35,787 nucleotides of DNA. Origin: a virus. The notes below the pieces were generated by a model. It was given only the letters and a program-made list of their open reading frames with translations, did not search any database and had not been told where the DNA came from. Location: positions 1 to 35,787 of the IMG/VR virus record IMGVR_UViG_3300027649_000001. The stretch is one strand, 5' to 3'. The translations under genes and the position numbers were made by a program. Positions within the stretch are counted from its first letter, which is position 1; the number at the start of each line of letters is the position of its first letter. Below, piece after piece: positions 30,209 through 35,787 of this stretch.

Positions 30209-30583
30209 ATGAGTGAACTTGAATTGAAAAAAAAGGTTGGCAGACCGAAGGGTGTAAAGAAACTCACCATCCAGCGGTGGGCGGCTAACCCGTCCCTGTC
30301 GTTACCGAAGACGGATCACCAGAGGATCAAGGAACTCAAAGACCTGATGATCAACTCTGGTGGAAGGGATGTGGCGCAGAAGGTGATAGAGATTGCGTTG
30401 AATGATGACCACCCAGGCCAAATGGCGGCGCTGAAGATGTGTTTGGATCGGACTCTTCCGATCACCTTGTTTGACAAGGAAGCCAAGCAAAGGAATGCGG
30501 TAACGATTAACATCACGGGCATTGGTGAAGTCAACCATGCCCATACGATTGACGCTGAAGATGTGGAGGCGAAAGATGTCTGA
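30209..30583 (+). CDS. Probable terminase small subunit (124 aa)
   Basis: AAGGAG at 30191-30196 is rather far (12 bases) from the ATG. The N-terminus is basic (LKKKVGRPKGVKKLTIQRWA), then helices (TDHQRIKELKDLMINSGGRD, KVIEIALNDDHPGQMAALKM), ending in an acidic tail. Small terminases are poorly conserved. The call rests on size, a basic DNA-binding start and its place directly before the large subunit, with an 8-base overlap. Confidence 0.75.
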   Translation: MSELELKKKVGRPKGVKKLTIQRWAANPSLSLPKTDHQRIKELKDLMINSGGRDVAQKVIEIALNDDHPGQMAALKMCLDRTLPITLFDKEAKQRNAVTINITGIGEVNHAHTIDAEDVEAKDV

Positions 30584-31835
30584 CCTGAACTTCTCCCTTC
30601 TCCCTTGGCAACAGGATGTTTTTGCTGACAAGACGAGGTTTAAGGTTGTGGCGGCTGGAAGGCGTTGTGGCAAGTCTAGGTTGGCGGCAACGACATTGAT
30701 TATTGAGGCGTTGAAGTGTCCACAGGGTTCTGCGGTGCTGTATGTGAGTCCTACTATGGGGCAGTCTAGGCAGATCATTTGGGATTTGTTGTTGGACATT
30801 GGTCGAGAGGTGATCCAAGGTAGTCATGTAAACAACTTGGATATCACGATGATCAATGGCGCAAAGATTTACGTCCGTGGTGCAGACAGACCTGATACCT
30901 TACGTGGTGTTAGCTTGACTTACGCCGTACTGGATGAGGTGGCAGACATTAAGCCAGAGGCATGGGAGCAAGTTATTCGAGCCTCACTCAGCGATAGAAA
31001 AGGTAGAGCGATGTTCATTGGGACTCCGAAGGGTAGGAATTGGTTCTATGACCTTTTCAAACTTGGCGAGACTGAGGATGATGATGATTGGAAGTCATGG
31101 CACTTCACCACCCAAGACAATCCTTTGATTGACCCAACTGAGATTGAATCAGCCAAGAAAACCCTGTCTACCTTTGCTTTTAAGCAAGAATACATGGCTA
31201 GTTTCACCAATGCTGGTAGCAACATCTTCAAGGAAGAGTGGATCAAGTATGGGGAAGAGCCTGAGTATGGAAGTTACTACATAGCCTGTGACTTGGCAGG
31301 ATTCGAGGAAGTTGCCAAACAAGCGGCTAATTCCAAGAAAAGGCTAGACCAGACGGCTATTGCTGTTGTCAAGGTAACGGATGATGGGAAGTGGTTTGTC
31401 AAAGAGATTGTCTTTGGGCGTTGGGACATCCGTGAGACTGCGGCAACCATCCTATTGAAGATGCGTGAGTACAAGCCTTTGAGTGTGGGAATTGAGAAGG
31501 GTGCGCTAAAAAACGCAGTTTTGCCATATTTATCTGACTTAATGCGTAAAAATAATGTATATTCGCACATAGTTGACTTAACTCACGGCAACAGGAAAAA
31601 GGCTGACAGAATTATCTGGAGCCTCCAAGGGCGGTTTGAGCATGGGCGTATTGTGCTGAACTCTGAGGAGGATTGGGATGAATTTAAAGATCAACTTCTT
31701 TTATTTCCCGCCATTGGAGTGCATGATGATTTGCCAGATGCTTTGTCATATATAGATCAGATGGCTGTCACCTCTTACTTTGTAGATGACCAAGAAGATG
31801 AGTGGGAGCCTGTGGACATAATTAGTGGGGTTTAA
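30576..31835 (+). CDS. Terminase large subunit (419 aa)
   Basis: Start is ATG 30576, with GGAGG upstream; earlier in-frame starts fall deep inside the small subunit gene. Walker A AGRRCGKS lies at residues 27-34 and Walker B LDE at 119-121, after YAV. The C-terminal nuclease shows ACDLAG, VGIEKGA and HDDLPDALSY, giving the conserved acidic triad of RNase H-fold terminases. The protein drives DNA into the procapsid and cuts it. At 419 residues it is a compact terminase. Its packaging mode cannot be judged by eye. Confidence 0.93.
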   Translation: MSDLNFSLLPWQQDVFADKTRFKVVAAGRRCGKSRLAATTLIIEALKCPQGSAVLYVSPTMGQSRQIIWDLLLDIGREVIQGSHVNNLDITMINGAKIYVRGADRPDTLRGVSLTYAVLDEVADIKPEAWEQVIRASLSDRKGRAMFIGTPKGRNWFYDLFKLGETEDDDDWKSWHFTTQDNPLIDPTEIESAKKTLSTFAFKQEYMASFTNAGSNIFKEEWIKYGEEPEYGSYYIACDLAGFEEVAKQAANSKKRLDQTAIAVVKVTDDGKWFVKEIVFGRWDIRETAATILLKMREYKPLSVGIEKGALKNAVLPYLSDLMRKNNVYSHIVDLTHGNRKKADRIIWSLQGRFEHGRIVLNSEEDWDEFKDQLLLFPAIGVHDDLPDALSYIDQMAVTSYFVDDQEDEWEPVDIISGV

Positions 31836-33890
31836 ATGGCAACAGACAAACTAGAGCAAAACGAATTTTATGAGCCAACTGAGGCTGATAAAGAGTTGAC
31901 GGCTTTTGTGACAGACCATTGCAATCGTTGGCGTGAATACAGAGATACCAATTTTCTCCCCCAATACCTAGAGTACGAGCGCATCTTCCGTGGTCAATGG
32001 GCTTCTGAAGACAAGACCCGTGAATCTGAGCGTTCACGTATCGTCACCCCCGCCACCCAACAAGCCGTAGAGACTCGCCATGCTGAGATCATGGAAGCAA
32101 TCTTTGGTCAAGGCGAGTTCTTTGACATTGAAGATGACATTAGAGACTACAACGGCAACCCCATAGATGTTGAGTTAATCAAGGCTCAACTGATGGAAGA
32201 CTTTAAGAAAGACAAAATCAGGAAGTCCATTGACCAAATTGAGTTGATGGCTGAAATCTATGGCACAGGCATAGGCGAGATTGTTGTCAAGACTGAGAAA
32301 GAGTACGTCCCCGCCACCCAAGCCATCCCAAATATGCAAGGGCAAGCGGCTATCGGTGTCATGGAAAAAGACAGGATTGGCGTGAAGATCATGCCTATCA
32401 ATCCCAAGAACTTCTTGTTTGACCCAAATGGTACTTCCATTGATGACTGTATGGGCGTGGCTATTGAGAAGTACATCTCAATTCACAAGATTGTCCAAGG
32501 CATAGAGAAGGGTATCTATCGCAAGGTTGATATTGGTACTACTGGCGAGGATACAGACTTAGAGCCTACCCAAGAGGTAAGCCAGTATCAGGACGAGAAG
32601 GTTCTTCTCCTGACCTACTATGGTTTAGTCCCAAGAGAGTACTTAAACAATCTCAAGGAAAACAAAGACATTGTGGAGTTGTTTCCTGAGAACTCTGTGG
32701 CTGAAGACTACTCAGACATGGTGGAAGCCATTGTCGTGATTGCCAATGATGGGCAACTTCTCAAAGCAGAAGAAAACCCATACATGATGAAGGATCGCCC
32801 TGTTTTAAGTTATCAGGATGACACAGTACCTAATCGCTTGCTAGGCAGAGGCACAGTAGAAAAAGCGTTCAATATGCAAAAGGCTATTGATGCTCAGACT
32901 CGCTCACACTTAGATTCCTTGGCGTTGACCACCAGCCCAATGATTGCTATGGATGCTACCCGTCTGCCACGGGGAATGAAGTTTGAAGTGAAGCCTGGCA
33001 AGGCAATCCTCACCAATGGCGCACCTTCAGAGATTCTCTATCCCTTCAAGTTCGGTCAAAGCGACCCCAACAACTTGGCTACTGCCAAAGACTTTGAACG
33101 TATGTTGTTGCAAGCAACGGGAACATTGGATTCCCAAGGCATGATTAGCAATGTGGCTAGAGATGGTGGTCAAGGCGGTATGTCTATGGCTGTCGCTTCT
33201 ATCATCAAGAAGTACAAACGCACTTTGGTGAACTTCCAAGAAGATTTCTTGATCCCGTTTATTCAGAAAGCGGCTTTCCGCTATATGCAGTTCGATCCAG
33301 AGCGTTATCCTTCTGTCGATATGAACTTCATTCCTACGGCAACGCTTGGAATTATTGCTAGAGAGTACGAGCAACAGCAGTTTATTGGGCTTTTGCAGAC
33401 GCTTGGCCCGAACACCCCTGTGTTGCCAATCATCTTGAAAGGCATTTTGACCAATTCAAGCCTGTCTAATAGGTACGAGTTGATACAGATGTTGGACAAG
33501 ATGAATCAACCTGACCCACAAGCGCAAGAAATGCAACAAGTGCAACAACAATTGGCTTTGCAAGCAGCTCAAGCGCAGATTGCGGTCAACACTACACAGG
33601 CAGAACAGAATCGTGCAGAGGCTACCAAGTTGTCTGTTGAGGCTCAGTTGATGCCACAAGAGGTGCAAGCCAAAATGAGTGCATCTTTGACTAAGAATTT
33701 GCCAAGTGAGGCAGATGCTAACCAAAGAGAGTTTGATAAAAGGGTTAAGATTGCTGAATTGATGCTCAAAGAAGCAGACATCAAGAATAAGAGCAAAATT
33801 GTTGAGTTACAGATGGCGAATAAACAAGAAAACCTTGCAAAAGTCGAGAATGACTTTCTTGAAGAGTTATCTGGGAGCCTAAGAAGATGA
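31836..33890 (+). CDS. Portal protein (684 aa)
   Basis: This begins one base after the terminase stop. The N-terminus (DKELTAFVTDHCNRWREYRD, then SRIVTPATQQAVETRHAEIM and EAIFGQGEFFDIEDD) is the pattern of podovirus-type portals. DRPVLSYQDDTVPNRLLGRG and LATAKDFERMLLQATG follow in the middle, both known from such portals. The last 110 residues form a long glutamine-rich coiled coil (QEMQQVQQQLALQAAQAQIA), suiting the barrel above the crown. It would form the dodecameric gate at the head vertex. Confidence 0.9.
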   Translation: MATDKLEQNEFYEPTEADKELTAFVTDHCNRWREYRDTNFLPQYLEYERIFRGQWASEDKTRESERSRIVTPATQQAVETRHAEIMEAIFGQGEFFDIEDDIRDYNGNPIDVELIKAQLMEDFKKDKIRKSIDQIELMAEIYGTGIGEIVVKTEKEYVPATQAIPNMQGQAAIGVMEKDRIGVKIMPINPKNFLFDPNGTSIDDCMGVAIEKYISIHKIVQGIEKGIYRKVDIGTTGEDTDLEPTQEVSQYQDEKVLLLTYYGLVPREYLNNLKENKDIVELFPENSVAEDYSDMVEAIVVIANDGQLLKAEENPYMMKDRPVLSYQDDTVPNRLLGRGTVEKAFNMQKAIDAQTRSHLDSLALTTSPMIAMDATRLPRGMKFEVKPGKAILTNGAPSEILYPFKFGQSDPNNLATAKDFERMLLQATGTLDSQGMISNVARDGGQGGMSMAVASIIKKYKRTLVNFQEDFLIPFIQKAAFRYMQFDPERYPSVDMNFIPTATLGIIAREYEQQQFIGLLQTLGPNTPVLPIILKGILTNSSLSNRYELIQMLDKMNQPDPQAQEMQQVQQQLALQAAQAQIAVNTTQAEQNRAEATKLSVEAQLMPQEVQAKMSASLTKNLPSEADANQREFDKRVKIAELMLKEADIKNKSKIVELQMANKQENLAKVENDFLEELSGSLRR

Positions 33891-35665
33891 GTGACATCAT
33901 TCCAAACCTAGAAGACATGACCGATGCTGAGAAGAAGGCGGCACTTGACGCTATTCAGTTATCTATTGCCAAGTCAAAAGAGGTTCAAAAGCAACGCATT
34001 GGTGAAAACGTCAACCTAGTTATTGATGCCTTAAAGAAAATTGAAGCCGACATCCAATCTCGTTATGACTTAGTGGGAAACACACTAGAGAAGCGAGTTG
34101 CCTCCATTAAAGACGGAAAAGACGGAAAAGATGGAAGGGATGGCAAGAATGGCAAAGATGGACGTGATGGAAAGCAAGGCGTTCAAGGAGTTAAAGGCGA
34201 GAATGGACGCGATGGGCGTGATGGAATCGATGGTAATGATGGTATTGGTGTCTCCTTTGCTCGTATCGATTTTGATGGTAGCCTTGTCATTGGCTTGTCT
34301 AGTGGTGTTGAACTCAATGTTGGTGAAGTTGTTGCTCCTGATCTTGCGGAACGCATCAAAGTCATTACTAATGGTGGCGGCACTTCTCAGTCTGTCCTTG
34401 ATACTCTAGCCTCCCTACAAACACAGATAACTAACCTGATTCCTAGTCAAACAGGAAACTCAGGCAAGTTTTTAACTACTAATGGAACTGTTCTTTCTTG
34501 GTCTTCTGTCGCTGGTGGACTGAGTTACCAAGGAACTTGGAACGCATCTACTAACACTCCTACATTGGCTAGTGGAGTGGGTGTAAATGGCTACTACTAC
34601 ATAGTTGCAACGGCTGGTTCTACTAACTTAGACGGCATTACTGATTGGCAAATTGGCGATTGGCTGATGTTTAACGGCACAGTCTGGCAAAAGATTGACC
34701 AAAGCAACCTAGTCACTTCTGTTAATGGACAAACTGGTGCTGTATCGGTAGGAACTGTTACTTCTGTGGCGGCAACGGCTGGTACAGGAATTACCATATC
34801 TGGTAGCCCAATCACATCAAGTGGCACTCTAACCATTACCAATTCTGCCCCTGATCAGACTGTTTCGCTGACTGCAAGCACAGGCATCTCAACGAGTGGC
34901 ACATACCCAAACTTCACGATTACCAATAGCGCACCAGATCAGACTGTGAGCCTGACTGCTAGTACTGGTATCAGCACATCAGGAACTTATCCTAATTTCA
35001 CTATCACTAATTCTGCGCCTGACCAAACAGTTGCGTTAACTGCTGGCACAGGGATTAGCACAAGTGGAACTTATCCTAATTTTACGATCACTAACTCTGC
35101 ACCAGATCAGACTGTTGCATTGACGGGAGCAGGCACAACTAGTATAAGTGGGACTTATCCTAACTTCACTATTACATCTAATGATGCTTATAGTGGAACT
35201 GTTACATCCATAACGGCTGGTACGGGTTTGACAGGTGGAACTATCACAACAAGTGGTACTGTGGCATTGGCTACAACTGCTGTGACTGCTGGCAGTTATA
35301 CGGCTACTAACATTACTGTTGATGCGTATGGACGGATTACTTCAGCCGCCAACGGAACTGCTGGTGCGTCTATCAGCAACGACACAACTACATCGAGTAA
35401 CCTTTATCCATTGTTTGCGGCGGCTACCTCTGGTACGCCAACAACAATTTATACGGGTAACACCAAGTATTTGTATAAGCCAAGTACGGGTGAGTTAACT
35501 GCGCCAGCGCACATCTCGTCAAACGGCATAAACATCAACTCAACGACTGTTAGCGCAAGTTACACAATAGCAAGCGGAAACAATGGCTTTTCGGTTGGCC
35601 CGATAACTGTGGCAAGCGGTCAAGCGGTAACTGTCTCTAGCGGTCAACGCTGGTTGGTACTATAA
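33887..35665 (+). CDS. Collagen-like tail fibre protein (592 aa)
   Basis: A helical N-terminal part (residues 1-70) is followed by 15 unbroken G-X-Y triplets (Gly at 77, 80 and so on to 119; DGKDGKDGRDG type), then a beta domain. A 28-residue repeat (TITNSAPDQTVSLTASTGIS type) follows four times (about 316-427), then more fibre-like sequence to GQRWLVL. Collagen triplets make a trimeric stalk in phage fibres. The repeated block probably forms the shaft. It overlaps the portal gene by 4 bases, an unusual place for a fibre gene. Confidence 0.88.
   Translation: MSDIIPNLEDMTDAEKKAALDAIQLSIAKSKEVQKQRIGENVNLVIDALKKIEADIQSRYDLVGNTLEKRVASIKDGKDGKDGRDGKNGKDGRDGKQGVQGVKGENGRDGRDGIDGNDGIGVSFARIDFDGSLVIGLSSGVELNVGEVVAPDLAERIKVITNGGGTSQSVLDTLASLQTQITNLIPSQTGNSGKFLTTNGTVLSWSSVAGGLSYQGTWNASTNTPTLASGVGVNGYYYIVATAGSTNLDGITDWQIGDWLMFNGTVWQKIDQSNLVTSVNGQTGAVSVGTVTSVAATAGTGITISGSPITSSGTLTITNSAPDQTVSLTASTGISTSGTYPNFTITNSAPDQTVSLTASTGISTSGTYPNFTITNSAPDQTVALTAGTGISTSGTYPNFTITNSAPDQTVALTGAGTTSISGTYPNFTITSNDAYSGTVTSITAGTGLTGGTITTSGTVALATTAVTAGSYTATNITVDAYGRITSAANGTAGASISNDTTTSSNLYPLFAAATSGTPTTIYTGNTKYLYKPSTGELTAPAHISSNGININSTTVSASYTIASGNNGFSVGPITVASGQAVTVSSGQRWLVL
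34832..35167 (+). repeat. Four tandem 84-bp units coding a 28-residue fibre repeat
   Basis: Units start at 34832, 34916, 35000 and 35084, each 84 bases. The protein units are nearly identical (TITNSAPDQT at each start; the fourth changes to ALTGAGTTSISGTYPNF), but codons differ at many silent sites. Confidence 0.85.
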
Positions 35666-35674
35666 GGAAAAACA

Positions 35675-35787
35675 ATGCCATACGGAACAGTAAATGCAGA
35701 CTTGATGACCACTTCAGACGGAGTAAGTTCGTCTGGTTTGTATGGGTTTAAGAACCGCATCATCAATGGTGCGATGGTGATTGACCA
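35675..35787 (+). CDS. Tail fibre protein, 5' end (gene continues at 1 across the circle)
   Basis: The true start of the 368-residue fibre whose main part is at 1-1093. AAGG at 35664-35667 precedes ATG 35675. The first residues are MPYGTVNADLMTTSDGVSSS, then GLYGFKNRIINGAMVID, matching the frame at the start of the window exactly. It begins 9 bases after the collagen-like fibre gene. Confidence 0.88.
   Translation, partial: MPYGTVNADLMTTSDGVSSSGLYGFKNRIINGAMVID
35689..35787. repeat. Right copy of the 99-bp terminal direct repeat
   Basis: Identical to bases 1-99 and in frame with the fibre gene across the join, so the contig closes as a circle. Confidence 0.95.

Noticed and set aside
34098-34409. 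Alternate-frame methionine-rich frame across the collagen repeat
   Set aside because: It is an artefact of the repeated GGA/GAT codons read in another frame.
35689-35787. Biological terminal repeat (T7-like packaging ends)
   Set aside because: The repeat is exactly 99 bases and falls inside a fibre gene, far from the terminase. It looks like an assembly overlap of a circular molecule.
1-35787. tRNA genes, integrase, phage RNA polymerase, phage DNA polymerase
   Set aside because: I found no cloverleaf-like run or CCA-ended stem, and no protein with the motifs of these enzymes. A short or divergent one could still be missed by eye.

Overview
This window is a complete tailed-phage genome, probably a podovirus-like phage of a Gram-negative bacterium. 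Its first 99 bases are repeated exactly as its last 99 bases, and one gene reads across that junction. The sequence is therefore a circular assembly of about 35,688 unique bases, opened inside a tail-fibre gene. The Gram-negative host is inferred from a two-component spanin pair (an Rz-like protein with a lipoprotein Rz1 nested inside it) and a GH19-type endolysin. The podovirus assignment rests on the short set of connector and tail genes, three large ejection-type proteins, and the absence of any visible tape-measure, sheath or tail-tube gene. Many of the small proteins resemble families I recall from uncultured freshwater phages, so an aquatic proteobacterial host is plausible but not shown.

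The rightward late block runs from 30209 through the junction to 18933. In order it holds: small and large terminase; portal; a collagen-containing fibre; several more fibre genes interrupted by an HNH-AP2 homing endonuclease (2478-2972); scaffold; major capsid protein, followed by a strong terminator; a run of small virion proteins; two head-tail or tail proteins; a collar-type fibre; a GNAT acetyltransferase; three ejection-type proteins; and a lysis cassette of membrane proteins, a lipoprotein, spanins and endolysin.

The leftward early block runs from 26569 down to 18930. Its centre is a DNA-processing module: a Sak4-like ATPase, a DUF669 protein, a Cas4-like PD-(D/E)XK nuclease and a superfamily 2 helicase. 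Around it are about 15 very small, overlapping genes, including four membrane or micro-ORFs of 28-45 codons. It meets the late block head-on, with stop codons overlapping and no terminator seen.

The rightward replication block runs from 26767 to 29841: a Cro/YdaS-like DNA-binding protein, a Toprim/RepA-type primase-helicase, a RusA-like resolvase and one unknown protein. Two origin-like elements lie here. One is an array of CATCCGAA repeats, partly at 10-bp spacing (29026-29209). The other is a cluster of four DnaA-box matches (29953-30039) in the largest gene-free stretch.

The most striking control region lies between the two diverging early blocks. Three copies of a 17-bp operator, TCTA-N9-TAGA, cover the predicted leftward promoter (two copies) and the predicted rightward promoter (one copy). 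This looks like a compact lambda-style switch, probably bound by the small HTH protein next to it. I see no integrase, RNA polymerase or DNA polymerase, so replication and transcription appear to depend on the host.
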